A DNA stretch of 64,000 nt from an uncultured Clostridia bacterium (GCA_945874765.1 CAMCHQ010000004.1:1-64000); one strand, 5' to 3'. Positions 42,401-50,793 are shown, numbered from the stretch's first letter. Made by a program: numbers and translations. The notes: generated by a model not told the origin, from the letters alone.

Positions 42401-43567
42401 TTGACAAAATTTTTAATTAAATATATAAAAGGTAAATACGATGTTTCCTCAACACTCGGAAGAGAAAAGGTGAGTACAATGAGCGGCATTTGCGGTATTT
42501 TGTGCAACGCTTTTTTGTGCATAATGAAATTTGTTATAGGTACTCTTACCGGTTCTGTTTCAATTACTGCCGACGCTTTTAATAACCTCTCCGACGCAGG
42601 CTCGAATGTTGTAACTATAGCCGGTGCTAAGCTTGCAAATAAACCTGTCGATAAGGAGCATCCGTTCGGCCACGGCAGAATTGAATATATTTCGGCTCTC
42701 ATCGTTTCGTTTATTATTCTCTTAATGGGATTTGAACTCGGCAAAAGTTCCGTCCAAAAAATCATTAAACCCGAAGAGGTTAATTTCAGCGTCGTATCAG
42801 TAGTTGTCCTTGTTCTTGCAATAAGCGTAAAACTTTGGATGGCTTACTTTAATAATAAACTTTATAAGCTTACCGATAATATTAACCTTAAAGCAGTTTG
42901 TCAGGACAGCCTTAACGACTGTATTGCAACAGGCGCTACAATTATCTCTCTTCTTGTGTCTCACTTTACAGGTTTTCATCATATAGACGGTATTGTCGGC
43001 TTGCTTGTCGCTTTCGCAATTGTTTTCTCAGGCGTCGGTGTTCTTAAAGACGTACTCGGACCTTTGCTCGGTCAGCCGCCGTCGGCAGAACTTGTTAAAA
43101 GTATTGAGGACTTGATTTTAAGCGAAAAAGAAATAGTCGGCGTTCACGATTTGATTGTCCACGATTACGGACCGGGCAGAATTATCGCTTCGGCTCACGC
43201 AGAAGTGCCGTCAAATGAGGATATCGTTCATATCCACGACGTTATAGATAATGTCGAAAAGAAAATTCAAAAGCAGTTGAATATTGTTATTTGTATCCAC
43301 CTTGACCCGATCGATATTAATAATGAAGAAGTAAATAAATATAAAGCGATAGCTCAAAAAATCATAAAGGGCTATAATGATGAATATTCTTTCCACGATT
43401 TCAGACTTGTAAACGGTGAAACGCATAAAAATCTTATTTTCGACCTTGTAATTCCGTTTGATAAAAATAATGATACAACAAAAATCTTGAATGATATTAT
43501 GGCTTTGTTTAAGAAATATGATGAAAATATCAACGTTGTTATCACCATTGAACACTCATTTATCTAA
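42401..43567 (+). CDS. Cation diffusion facilitator (CDF) metal transporter
   Basis: 388 residues. TTG start preceded by ATAGGGA; no better start is nearby. Six membrane segments with the metal-site motif DAFNNLSDAGSN (residues about 55-66) and HPFGHGRIEYISAL (about 87-100), then a second site on segment 5 (DSLNDCIATGA). The C-terminal cytoplasmic domain has HDLIVHDYGPGRIIASAHAEVP. It exports divalent metals (Zn, Mn or Fe) by proton exchange. The tail after residue 300 is longer than in minimal CDFs. Not operonic. Confidence 0.92.
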   Translation: MTKFLIKYIKGKYDVSSTLGREKVSTMSGICGILCNAFLCIMKFVIGTLTGSVSITADAFNNLSDAGSNVVTIAGAKLANKPVDKEHPFGHGRIEYISALIVSFIILLMGFELGKSSVQKIIKPEEVNFSVVSVVVLVLAISVKLWMAYFNNKLYKLTDNINLKAVCQDSLNDCIATGATIISLLVSHFTGFHHIDGIVGLLVAFAIVFSGVGVLKDVLGPLLGQPPSAELVKSIEDLILSEKEIVGVHDLIVHDYGPGRIIASAHAEVPSNEDIVHIHDVIDNVEKKIQKQLNIVICIHLDPIDINNEEVNKYKAIAQKIIKGYNDEYSFHDFRLVNGETHKNLIFDLVIPFDKNNDTTKILNDIMALFKKYDENINVVITIEHSFI

Positions 43568-43593
43568 AAGTTTATATTTATTTAATAATTTTG

Positions 43594-43622
43594 TTGACGA
43601 GTGTCGTTTTTGTTGATATAAT
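43594..43622 (+). promoter_or_regulatory. Promoter of the epimerase gene
   Basis: TTGACG (43594-43599) and TATAAT (43617-43622), 17-base spacer. Strong consensus. Confidence 0.75.
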
Positions 43623-43651
43623 ATTATCACTAATTAAAGGGGGATGTTTTG

Positions 43652-44671
43652 ATGAATGTTCTTATTTTCGGCGGTACAGGTCTTTTAGGCTCTGCTGCTG
43701 CTCAGATTTTTATTGACCGTGGTCATAAGGTTAAAACTATTGCTTTGCCGCCTCTTCCGGAGGGCGCTCCTATTCCTAAGGAAATGGATATCGAATTCGG
43801 TAACTTCCTTGAACTCAGTGATGAGGAGCTTGAAAAGGCAATGACAGGTATGGACGCTTTCGTTTATGCCGCAGGTGTTGATGAAAGAGTTGAATTTCCT
43901 CACCCTGTATATGACGCTTATAAAAAGTATAATATCGACCCAACCGACCGTTGCCTCAAAATGGCTAAGAAGTGCGGCGTTAAAAGATGCGTTGTTCTCG
44001 GTTCATATTTCGCTTGGCTTGCTAAGGAAAGACCTGATATGCAGCTTTGCGAAAAGCACCCTTATATCCGTTCACGTGTTGAGCAGGAAGAGGTTGCTTT
44101 CAAGTATGCAGATGACGATATGGGCGTAGCGGTTCTTGAACTTCCTTATATCTTCGGTACTCAGCCGGGCAGACGTCCTGTTTGGGTTATCCTTATTGAA
44201 CAGCTTCAGAGATTTGAAAAGATGCCTTTCACTATGTATCCAAAGGGAGGTACCGCAATGCTTACCGTTCGTCAGGTAGGTGAGGCTATTGTCGGCGCCG
44301 CTGAGCAGGTTAAGGGTGCAAGAGCATACGGTATTTCTTGCTATAACTTAACTTGGAGAGAATTCCTCAAGATTGTTTACAGAGCTATGGACGGTATTCC
44401 TGACCGTAAGATTGTTGACTGCCCTAAGGTATTCTTCCAGATGTTCGGTCACGTAATGCGTAAGGATTATGCAAGCCGTAATGTTGAAAGCGGTATTGAC
44501 CCTGTAGGTCTTGCCGATATTATGGGTATGAATCTCTTTATTCCTACCGATGATACTAAGGAACTCGGCTGTACTCCTGATGATATCGAGGCTGCAATCT
44601 TCGATTCAATCAAGCTTTCTAAGGCTTCATTTGAAGGTAAGGCAAAGCTCCTCGAAATGAAGGGCGAGTAA
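43652..44671 (+). CDS. NAD(P)-dependent epimerase/dehydratase family protein
   Basis: 339 residues from the ATG at 43652 after AAGGGGG. An extended short-chain dehydrogenase: Rossmann motif LIFGGTGLLGSAAAQIF (residues about 4-20), acidic residues near the end of strand 2, VYAAGVDERV (about 71-80). The catalytic Tyr-X3-Lys is replaced or displaced: HPYIRSRVEQE is seen near 147 instead of YxxxK. It may therefore act on an atypical substrate or only bind nucleotide. Strong promoter and optimal codons suggest high expression. Single gene. Confidence 0.8.
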   Translation: MNVLIFGGTGLLGSAAAQIFIDRGHKVKTIALPPLPEGAPIPKEMDIEFGNFLELSDEELEKAMTGMDAFVYAAGVDERVEFPHPVYDAYKKYNIDPTDRCLKMAKKCGVKRCVVLGSYFAWLAKERPDMQLCEKHPYIRSRVEQEEVAFKYADDDMGVAVLELPYIFGTQPGRRPVWVILIEQLQRFEKMPFTMYPKGGTAMLTVRQVGEAIVGAAEQVKGARAYGISCYNLTWREFLKIVYRAMDGIPDRKIVDCPKVFFQMFGHVMRKDYASRNVESGIDPVGLADIMGMNLFIPTDDTKELGCTPDDIEAAIFDSIKLSKASFEGKAKLLEMKGE

Positions 44672-44690
44672 TTTAATATTACATATTATT

Positions 44691-44730
44691 AAAGAGGTTG
44701 TTTCGCCAAATGAGACAACCTCTTTTCCTT
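44691..44730 (+). terminator. Terminator of the epimerase gene
   Basis: AAAGAGGTTGT and ACAACCTCTTT form an 11-base stem followed by a T-rich tail. Confidence 0.8.
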
Positions 44731-44733
44731 TAT

Positions 44734-45090
44734 TCACCCTTTATCCTTAGGTCGGCAGATAAGTGCTACCACAAGGCCGCTGAGCATTGCGACCGTAACG
44801 CCGACTGCACAGGCTTGAAGCGGTCCTGCAACAACGCCTAAAAATCCGTCTTTTTGTATCGCTTCCTTTACTCCTTTTGCAAGGGAAGCGCCGAATCCTG
44901 TCAGCGGAACTGTTGCTCCCGCACCGGCAAAGTCAATTAAATGCTGATAAATTCCGAGACCGCCGAGGAGCACACCGACGCAAACGAATAAAACAAGTAT
45001 TCTTGCAGGCGTAAGTTTTGTTAAGTCAATCAAAAGCTGACCGATAACGCAAATCAAACCGCCTACGATAAATGCTTTTAAAAACATCAT
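44734..45090 (-). CDS. spoVAE: SpoVAEb-family sporulation membrane protein
   Basis: 118 residues with about four membrane segments. The family pattern is FIVGGLICVIGQLLIDLTKLTPARILVLFVCVGVLLGGLGIYQ followed by GAGATVPLTGFGASLAKG. SpoVA proteins move dipicolinic acid into the forespore and release it at germination. The usual partners SpoVAC and SpoVAD are not in the window, so this is a solitary copy. AGTGGTGAT precedes the ATG. Presence implies sporulation or descent from a spore-former. Confidence 0.88.
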   Translation of the reverse strand: MMFLKAFIVGGLICVIGQLLIDLTKLTPARILVLFVCVGVLLGGLGIYQHLIDFAGAGATVPLTGFGASLAKGVKEAIQKDGFLGVVAGPLQACAVGVTVAMLSGLVVALICRPKDKG

Positions 45091-45197
45091 TTTTTATCAC
45101 CACTTATAATTTTTGCCTAAAATAATTAATTATTCAAACAAAATTATTACAGCGCAAAAAATAAGGAAATTTGCGAAATTTTATATAATTAATTTTC

Positions 45198-45226
45198 TTG
45201 ATATGTCTTGACAAGTGTGCTATAAT
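45198..45226 (+). promoter_or_regulatory. Promoter of the SCP2-like gene
   Basis: TTGATA (45198-45203) and TATAAT (45221-45226), 17-base spacer; leader about 38 bases. Confidence 0.7.
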
Positions 45227-45270
45227 GAAAATAAAGAGAGGTAAGAAAAGATATATTGGAGGGTTTTATT

Positions 45271-45597
45271 ATGGCAATGACTTATGATTCAGTTGTTCAG
45301 GCAACAAGAAAGAAATTCTTAAACGCAGATGTTTCTTCGGTTTCGGGTACTCTTGCTTTCCAGATTAATCTTATCGGCAAGGTTGAGGGTATTTTCTATA
45401 TTGAAATTAAGGACGGTCAGGTTCACGTTGAGCCTTATGAGTATTATGACAGAAATGCAATACTTACCGTTAATGCAACTAATTTCACAAAGCTTATCAA
45501 CGGCAAGCTTGACCCTGTAATCGCTTTCACAACAGGTAAACTTAAAGTTGACGGCGATGTTAACGCTGCTTTGGAGCTTATCAAATTTATTAAATAA
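45271..45597 (+). CDS. SCP2-like sterol/lipid-binding domain protein
   Basis: 108 residues from the ATG at 45271, 9 bases after TTGGAGG. A stand-alone SCP2 fold: VSGTLAFQINLIGKVEGIFYIEIKDGQVHVEPYEYYDRNAILTVNATNFTKLINGKLDPVIAFTTGKLKVDGD is the typical core ending with the GKLKVDGD turn. It binds hydrophobic ligands in a tunnel; the bacterial ligand is unknown. Own promoter and a strong terminator; the flavin reductase follows after that. Confidence 0.88.
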   Translation: MAMTYDSVVQATRKKFLNADVSSVSGTLAFQINLIGKVEGIFYIEIKDGQVHVEPYEYYDRNAILTVNATNFTKLINGKLDPVIAFTTGKLKVDGDVNAALELIKFIK

Positions 45598-45608
45598 AAT
45601 TAAAAATC

Positions 45609-45635
45609 GGGACTGTTTTGCAGTCCCTTTTTTAT
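45609..45635 (+). terminator. Terminator of the SCP2-like gene
   Basis: GGGACTG, a 5-base loop, CAGTCCC and six T residues. Confidence 0.85.
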
Positions 45636-45657
45636 TGAAAATACAGTAGGTGATTTT

Positions 45658-46164
45658 ATGTTTAAAGAAATTAAAGCAACAGATATTAAAGAAAATATTG
45701 TTGATTTGCTTAAAAATAATTGGGGACTTGTAACCGCAGGTGACAGTGAAAAATATAATATGATGACTGTTTCCTGGGGCGCTATGGGTGAGCTTTGGGG
45801 TAAGGACAGCGTTACCGTTTATATTCGTCCTCAAAGATATACCGAGGAGTTTATGAACGCTAATGACCATTTTACTTTGAGTTTCTTCCCACTTGATAAA
45901 AAACAGCAAGTTCACGGTATTTGCGGCTCAAAAAGCGGCAGAGATATAAATAAAACCGAGGCTTGCAATCTTACACCTAATTTTGACGAGGCTGCACCTT
46001 ACTTTGAAGAGGCAAAACTTGTCCTTGTTTGTAAGAAAATGGCTAAGAGTAAGTTTGACCCTAAGGAATTTATTGACGGCACTATTGAGGATAAATGGTA
46101 TCCCGAAAAGGATTTCCATTATATTTATTTTGCAGAGATAGAAAAAGTCTTGATTTCTGAATAA
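45658..46164 (+). CDS. Flavin reductase-like (FMN-binding split barrel) protein
   Basis: 168 residues. The split-barrel pattern is MFKEIKATDIKENIVDLLKNNWGLVTAGDSEKYNMMTVSWGAMGELWGKDSVTVYIRPQRYT, then HFTLSFFP near 80. It binds FMN and may reduce flavin or act in electron transfer with a partner. AGGTGATTTT precedes the ATG. The SRP RNA promoter lies across its 3' end. Confidence 0.85.
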   Translation: MFKEIKATDIKENIVDLLKNNWGLVTAGDSEKYNMMTVSWGAMGELWGKDSVTVYIRPQRYTEEFMNANDHFTLSFFPLDKKQQVHGICGSKSGRDINKTEACNLTPNFDEAAPYFEEAKLVLVCKKMAKSKFDPKEFIDGTIEDKWYPEKDFHYIYFAEIEKVLISE

Positions 46165-46178
46165 AGATGTAGTATAAT
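46150..46178 (+). promoter_or_regulatory. Promoter of SRP RNA
   Basis: TTGATT (46150-46155) and TATAAT (46173-46178), 17-base spacer, placing the start near 46186-46191. The -35 lies inside the flavin reductase gene. Confidence 0.75.
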
Positions 46179-46190
46179 ACTAACACAAAA

Positions 46191-46350
46191 GGTAGGGGTT
46201 ATTCCTTATTTCATAGTGTAGCGTACGGGCCCTGTGCAACGGGATGCTACGAACCTTGTCAGGCGGGGAACCGAGCAGCAATAAGTGGATTATTCTGTGT
46301 GCCGCAGACAAGTCTGTGCGTTACATTATGAAATAAGCTGCTTCTGCCTT
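46191..46350 (+). ncRNA. ffs: Signal recognition particle RNA
   Basis: The 5' and 3' ends pair strongly (CTTATTTCATA with TATGAAATAAG, and GGTAGGGG with the CTTCTGCC end). The apical SRP54-binding loop is seen as GTCAGGCGGGGAACCGAGCAGC (46258-46279). Total length is about 160 bases, longer than the 114-base E. coli 4.5S RNA but shorter than the 270-base Bacillus form, so no full Alu domain is evident. The gene directly precedes dnaX, as scr does in Bacillus. End points are estimated from pairing. Confidence 0.85.
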
Positions 46351-46395
46351 TTAATTATATTTATTTGATTTTGTTTAAGTAGGAGTGATGTGTAT

Positions 46396-48096
46396 ATGTA
46401 TCAGGTGTTGTATCGTAAGTACAGACCTAAAGTTTTTGCCGATGTTTACGGTCAAGAGCACGTTACCTCTACACTTAAAAATGAAATTAAAGAGGGCAGA
46501 ATTGCTCACGCTTATCTTTTTACCGGTTCCCGTGGTACGGGTAAAACAACTTGTGCGAAGATTTTGGCTAAGGCTGTCAATTGCGAAAACAGTGTTGACG
46601 GCGAACCTTGCAATGAATGTGAGGTTTGTAAAGGTCTTGATAACGGCACTATTTATGATGTAGTGGAAATTGATGCCGCTTCAAATAACGGTGTTGATAA
46701 CATCCGTGATTTAAGGGAAGAGGCTAATTATACACCGAGTAGGGGTAAATACAGAGTTTATATTATAGATGAGGTTCATATGCTTTCAACAGGCGCATTT
46801 AATGCTCTTCTTAAAACTCTTGAAGAACCGCCTGCCCACGTAATATTTATTCTCGCCACTACAGAGGTTCATAAGCTTCCCGCAACTATTCTTTCCCGTT
46901 GCCAAAGGTTTGATTTTAAACGTATTCAGCCTGAAACAATGTCGATAAGACTTAAACAGGTTGCAAAGCTTGAGGGTATGGAACTTAGCGACGATGCCGC
47001 AATTCTCATTGCCCGTATTGCCGACGGTGCTCTTCGTGACGGTCTTTCGATTCTTGACCAGTGCGCCGGCAGAAGTAAGAAAATCGATTGTGCACTTGTA
47101 AGTGAAGTTGCCGGTTTGGCAGGCAGGGAATCGCTTTATAAACTTACCGACTGTATTAATAATCAGGACAGCTCATCTGCTATGTCAGTCATTTCCGAGC
47201 TTTATCAAAACAGCTATGATATGGAGCGCCTTTGCGTTGAAATGATTAATCATCTTCGCAACTTCCTTATTGTCAAAACAGTTAAGGACAGCCGTGGGCT
47301 TATTATTTGTACCGATGATGAATATAACTCTATTCTTTCCTCGGCGGAAAATTTCACACTTGAAAATGTTATTTATGCGCTTGACCTTTTTCAAGATACT
47401 TTGACTAAAATTAAATCGGGTGCCAATGCAAGGGTTGAGCTTGAAATGTCTTTTGTTAAACTTTGCGAGCCTAAACTTGATGTTAATATGGATTCGCTTG
47501 TTGACAGAATATCTAAACTTGAACGTGCCGCTTCACGTGGAGTTGCACTTAAACCTCAGCAAACGGCTGCACCTGTCGAAACGCCAAAGCCTCAGGTAAG
47601 CGAAACCGTGCAGAATATCGCATCGCCTGTAAACGAAACCGAAAAGCCTAAGGAAAACGAGCCTGCACCGGCTCCGATTTCTAATCACGATAGCGAAACA
47701 GCGCCGTCAAACGCACCCCAGCCTATGCCGGAAGTGACGAAGAGAGAAGCACCAAAGCCTTTTCAAGGCGATACCGCTCAATATCTTTTTGAGCAGTGGG
47801 ATGATTTTATGGACGTTATTCATAAGCAAAATATTGCTTTGTTCGGCGTTCTCGCAGGTTCTCGTGGATATATCAGAGGGGAGTATTTCTTGATTGACAG
47901 CCCTAATCCGACTATCATTCAATTTTTGAAAACTCCGACTTACTCCAAAGCTATTAAGCAGGCACTTTATGACGTAACAGGTCAAAGCTATAAGCTTGGA
48001 ATATTTAAAAAGAAAGCAACAGACGCACCTAAAAGAGATTTGCTTGAGGATTTAATTCATCAGGCAGAGGATAATATAAAAATAAATTTTGAATAA
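46396..48096 (+). CDS. dnaX: DNA polymerase III gamma/tau subunit
   Basis: About 566 residues. ATG 46396 is used since MYQVLYRKYRPKVF is the family start and AGGAGT lies 9 bases upstream; a GTG two codons earlier is possible. AAA+ clamp-loader core: Walker A GSRGTGKTTCAK (residues about 41-52), a four-cysteine zinc module (CENSVDGEPCNECEVC), Walker B IIDEVHML and SRC sensor (ILSRCQRFDF). A Pro/Ala/Glu-rich linker from about 390 leads to the tau-type C-terminal domain. It loads the sliding clamp and links the replisome. Confidence 0.97.
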   Translation: MYQVLYRKYRPKVFADVYGQEHVTSTLKNEIKEGRIAHAYLFTGSRGTGKTTCAKILAKAVNCENSVDGEPCNECEVCKGLDNGTIYDVVEIDAASNNGVDNIRDLREEANYTPSRGKYRVYIIDEVHMLSTGAFNALLKTLEEPPAHVIFILATTEVHKLPATILSRCQRFDFKRIQPETMSIRLKQVAKLEGMELSDDAAILIARIADGALRDGLSILDQCAGRSKKIDCALVSEVAGLAGRESLYKLTDCINNQDSSSAMSVISELYQNSYDMERLCVEMINHLRNFLIVKTVKDSRGLIICTDDEYNSILSSAENFTLENVIYALDLFQDTLTKIKSGANARVELEMSFVKLCEPKLDVNMDSLVDRISKLERAASRGVALKPQQTAAPVETPKPQVSETVQNIASPVNETEKPKENEPAPAPISNHDSETAPSNAPQPMPEVTKREAPKPFQGDTAQYLFEQWDDFMDVIHKQNIALFGVLAGSRGYIRGEYFLIDSPNPTIIQFLKTPTYSKAIKQALYDVTGQSYKLGIFKKKATDAPKRDLLEDLIHQAEDNIKINFE

Positions 48097-48114
48097 AATA
48101 TAGGAGAATTAATT

Positions 48115-48459
48115 ATGAAAGCAAGACTTCCTCAGGGAATGGGCGGCGGACCTCAAAATATGCAAAATATGCTCCGTCAGGCTCAGAAAATGCAAGAAAA
48201 TCTTGAAAACAAAAAAGCAGAGCTTGAAGAAAAGGAATACGTTGTAACTTCAGGCGGCGGTATGGTTGAAATCACCGCTAAAGGCGACCACACAATTAAA
48301 GCAATCGGCATTAATCCCGAGGTTGTTGACCCTGAGGACGTAGAAATGCTTGAAGATATGCTTGTAGCCGCTTTCAATGAAGCAATGCGCCAAATCGATG
48401 AAGAATCTGAGCGTGAGCTTGAAAAGGTAACCGGCGGTCTCAATATCCCCGGCCTTTAA
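48115..48459 (+). CDS. ebfC: YbaB/EbfC nucleoid-associated protein
   Basis: 114 residues, dimeric DNA-binding protein coupled to dnaX and recR in most bacteria. Typical elements: the Gly/Met/Gln-rich start MGGGPQNMQNMLRQAQKMQENL, SGGGMVEITAKGDHTIKAIGINPEVVDPEDVEMLEDMLVAAFNEAM and the GLNIPGL ending. TAGGAG precedes the ATG, 18 bases after dnaX. Confidence 0.95.
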   Translation: MKARLPQGMGGGPQNMQNMLRQAQKMQENLENKKAELEEKEYVVTSGGGMVEITAKGDHTIKAIGINPEVVDPEDVEMLEDMLVAAFNEAMRQIDEESERELEKVTGGLNIPGL

Positions 48460-48549
48460 AGCTAATCTTTTTGTGAAATACGGCGTCATCAATTGCTCGC
48501 AGTATTTTCATACAGCTTCGTAGTCGCTGCCTTAATAACACCTATTAAG

Positions 48550-48591
48550 GCTCCCTTGTAAAGGGAGCTGTCACGTAGTGACTGAGGGATT
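48550..48591. repeat. CTCCCTTG...GAGGGATT dispersed repeat
   Basis: GCTCCCTTGTAAAGGGAGCTG, then TCACGTAGTGA, then CTGAGGGATT. The two palindromic parts suggest a folded RNA or DNA unit. A related copy is nested in the MITE-like element at 34127-34180. It separates ebfC from recR. Confidence 0.6.
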
Positions 48592-48634
48592 AACATAAAA
48601 AAACACAACCAAATCAATTTTCAGAGGTAACAAA

Positions 48635-49234
48635 ATGAGCTTTGACCTTGCACCGCTTCAAAATTTAATAGACCAATTCGAGCGTATGCAGGGTATCGGT
48701 CATAAAACCGCTCAGCGTATGGCTTTTTATGTTCTCGGTCTTTCCGATGAGCAGGCACGTGAGTTTGCTCAGGCAATTACCGATGCACATACTAAAATCA
48801 AGCAATGCAAAATTTGTTGCAATCTTGCCGATGATGATTTGTGCCCGATTTGTAAGAGTAAAACGAGAGATAAAAGTACAATTTGCGTTGTTCAAGACCC
48901 TCGTGACGTTGCCGCAATAGAGAGAACGCACGAATATAACGGTACATATCACGTTTTGCACGGCGCTATTTCACCTATGGATAATATCGGACCCGACCAA
49001 ATCCGTATTAAAGAGCTTGTTTCAAGGCTCGGAAGCGGTGAAGTTGAGGAAGTTATTATGGCAACCAATCCGACTGTTGAGGGTGAGGCGACTGCAATGT
49101 ATATCAGCCGTCTGCTTAAACCTATGGGCATTACTGTCAGCCGCTTGGCTTACGGCGTCCCTGTCGGTGCAGACCTTGAATATGCGGACGAGGTTACACT
49201 TTCACGTGCACTTGAAGGCAGAAGTTTAATTTAG
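48635..49234 (+). CDS. recR: Recombination protein RecR
   Basis: 199 residues, usual length. It works with RecFO in loading RecA at gaps. Helix-hairpin-helix FERMQGIGHKTAQRMAFYVL (residues about 12-31), zinc finger CKICCNLADDDLCPIC (about 55-70) and Toprim domain (TICVVQDPRDVAAIERT through VIMATNPTVEGEATAMYI). AGAGGTAAC precedes the ATG. Confidence 0.97.
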   Translation: MSFDLAPLQNLIDQFERMQGIGHKTAQRMAFYVLGLSDEQAREFAQAITDAHTKIKQCKICCNLADDDLCPICKSKTRDKSTICVVQDPRDVAAIERTHEYNGTYHVLHGAISPMDNIGPDQIRIKELVSRLGSGEVEEVIMATNPTVEGEATAMYISRLLKPMGITVSRLAYGVPVGADLEYADEVTLSRALEGRSLI

Positions 49235-49252
49235 TTTAAAGGAGTGATAGAC

Positions 49253-49714
49253 TTGGATAAATCACAAAAGCAAATAATTGCAAATAACAAAAAAGCCTAT
49301 CACGACTATTTTGTTTTGGAAACATATGAAGCAGGTATTGAGCTTTTCGGTACTGAAATAAAATCTATAAGAAACGGCAGAGTTAATCTTAAAGACAGCT
49401 TTTGCTCGGTCGATAACGGAGAAATGTTCGTCATAGGTATGCATATTTCACCTTATGAACAGGGTAATCGCTTTAACCGTGACCCTATGCGTAAAAAAAG
49501 GCTTCTTCTTCATAAAAAAGAGATAATGAAACTTTTCGGCGCAAGCCAGCAGCAGGGTCTTTCGATTGTTCCGCTTAAACTTTATATTTTTAAAGGCAGG
49601 GCTAAACTTGAAATCGGTCTTTGCAAAGGTAAAAAGCTTTATGATAAGCGTGCAGTTCAGGCTAAGAAAGATTCCGAGCGTACAATTGAGCGTGCAATGA
49701 AGGGTAATTACTGA
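49253..49714 (+). CDS. smpB: SsrA-binding protein SmpB
   Basis: About 153 residues. TTG 49253 is chosen because AAAGGAG ends 8 bases upstream; the GTG at 49244 sits on the ribosome site itself. SmpB binds tmRNA and positions it on stalled ribosomes. Signatures: [49 protein letters not shown], and the basic tail [22 protein letters not shown]. The tmRNA gene lies 600 bases downstream, with one small gene between. Confidence 0.95.
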   Translation: MDKSQKQIIANNKKAYHDYFVLETYEAGIELFGTEIKSIRNGRVNLKDSFCSVDNGEMFVIGMHISPYEQGNRFNRDPMRKKRLLLHKKEIMKLFGASQQQGLSIVPLKLYIFKGRAKLEIGLCKGKKLYDKRAVQAKKDSERTIERAMKGNY

Positions 49715-50319
49715 TGAAAATCAGATGTGTTCAGTGCGGCAAAGTGTTTGAACTGTCGCAAAACGAAATTGATTTTTATTATTCAAAAGGTCTTGATTTG
49801 CCTAAAAGATGTAAGTCTTGCCGTGATAAAAACAGCGGTAAATATATCGTAACGTACAGCGAAAAACATAGCATCAATTTGTTTTTCTTTGTCATATTTT
49901 CGGCGATTGCCGTAACCGTTGCTTATTTTGATTTTGCATCGCATACTTTTACAGGTGCTTTGCCTATAATAGTAATGTCAGCCTCGGCTTTGATATCATT
50001 TATATTTTTATGCTGTTTTAAAACTTATAAGCGCTATGACGTATCGTTTAGCAATAAGTATAAATTCAATTTCTACGATGCCGAAAATTTGATTAATCAT
50101 TTTTATAAACATAAAGATGATGTTGCTTGCCGTGATGTTGAGTCGTATCTCAAAAAGGCTAATAACGTCATTTTGGATAAAAAATCAATTCATAAAACTA
50201 TTGCAAACGGCGACATGGTTTATTATAATAAAAAAACTGAGGATTATGTTGTTTTGGCGAAAGCAGGCTATATCCGCAGTTACTATAAAGCTTCTTATAA
50301 CCATTATTTGAAGCAATAA
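49714..50319 (+). CDS. Zinc-ribbon membrane protein between smpB and ssrA
   Basis: 201 residues. The N-terminal CVQCGKVFELSQNEIDFYYSKGLDLPKRCKSCR (residues about 5-37) is a probable four-cysteine zinc ribbon. Two membrane segments follow (LFFFVIFSAIAVTVAYF and LPIIVMSASALISFIFLCCF, about 56-105), then a C-terminal domain of about 95 residues with Tyr/Lys/Asp bias. ATG overlaps the smpB stop (ATGA). The function is unknown; the tight coupling suggests coexpression with trans-translation. Confidence 0.7.
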   Translation: MKIRCVQCGKVFELSQNEIDFYYSKGLDLPKRCKSCRDKNSGKYIVTYSEKHSINLFFFVIFSAIAVTVAYFDFASHTFTGALPIIVMSASALISFIFLCCFKTYKRYDVSFSNKYKFNFYDAENLINHFYKHKDDVACRDVESYLKKANNVILDKKSIHKTIANGDMVYYNKKTEDYVVLAKAGYIRSYYKASYNHYLKQ

Positions 50320-50324
50320 TATAT

Positions 50325-50677
50325 GGGGATGAAAGGATTTCGACAGGTTTTGTAAGCCTTGGTCAGCGAGTAGAGGAGTTGCACCTCTATAAAAGTAACA
50401 CTTTAAAATTAACTGACAACAATAGATCAGTAGCTCTCGCTGCGTAATTAGCAGCTTGCGTTCTGCCAAAGAGTGCCACGGCTTTGGATAGGGCGTCGAC
50501 TTAGTGGCGAACATGAACGAGTGAGTGCCTCGGCTCTCGTCAGGTATTAGAGGATACCGTAGCATATAGGCTGTTTGTCGCCGATATGTGAGGGGATAAC
50601 TTAAACGATAAACTACACTCGTAGAGCCCTTGGTAAGCCAAGCTTGGACGCGGTTTCGATTACCGCCATCTCCACCA
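50325..50677 (+). ncRNA. ssrA: Transfer-messenger RNA (tmRNA, SsrA)
   Basis: 353 bases. The 5' GGGGATG pairs with the 3' CATCTCC, followed by ACCA with encoded CCA (50675-50677). The tRNA-like T-arm is GGTTTCGATTACC near the 3' end. The tag reading frame ends RSVALAA-stop (GTAGCTCTCGCTGCGTAA near 50431-50448), the degradation signal. It rescues stalled ribosomes with SmpB. A terminator follows after 7 bases. Confidence 0.95.
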
Positions 50678-50683
50678 AATATT

Positions 50684-50722
50684 AAAACCCTACATAGTAC
50701 CTAACTATGTGGGGTTTTACTT
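50684..50722 (+). terminator. tmRNA terminator
   Basis: AAAACCCTACATAG and CTATGTGGGGTTTT pair with one G-U and are followed by a T-containing tail. Confidence 0.75.
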
Positions 50723-50744
50723 ATGTTTGCGTACTGTTCACTAC

Positions 50745-50793
50745 TACATACTGTACCACGGTTGGTAACAAGTTGGTAGCACGTTGGTAACAA
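50745..50793 (+). repeat. GTTGGTAAC direct repeats after tmRNA
   Basis: GTTGGTAAC, GTTGGTAGC and GTTGGTAAC repeat with an 11-base period around 50760-50790. The rest of 50678-51017 contains no gene. Short direct repeats at a tRNA-like 3' end fit arm-type integrase sites or a remnant of an integrase C-terminus, but this is unproven. Confidence 0.45.

Noticed and set aside
45319-45915. A 198-codon minus-strand open frame
   Set aside because: It runs antisense across the SCP2-like and flavin reductase genes and their terminator, with no promoter or ribosome site.
50185-50565. A 126-codon minus-strand open frame across tmRNA
   Set aside because: It is antisense to tmRNA and the zinc-ribbon gene; RNA structure explains the sequence.
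50745-50793. CRISPR-like or plasmid iteron array
   Set aside because: Only three 9-base repeats with an 11-base period; no spacers, cas genes or replication protein nearby.
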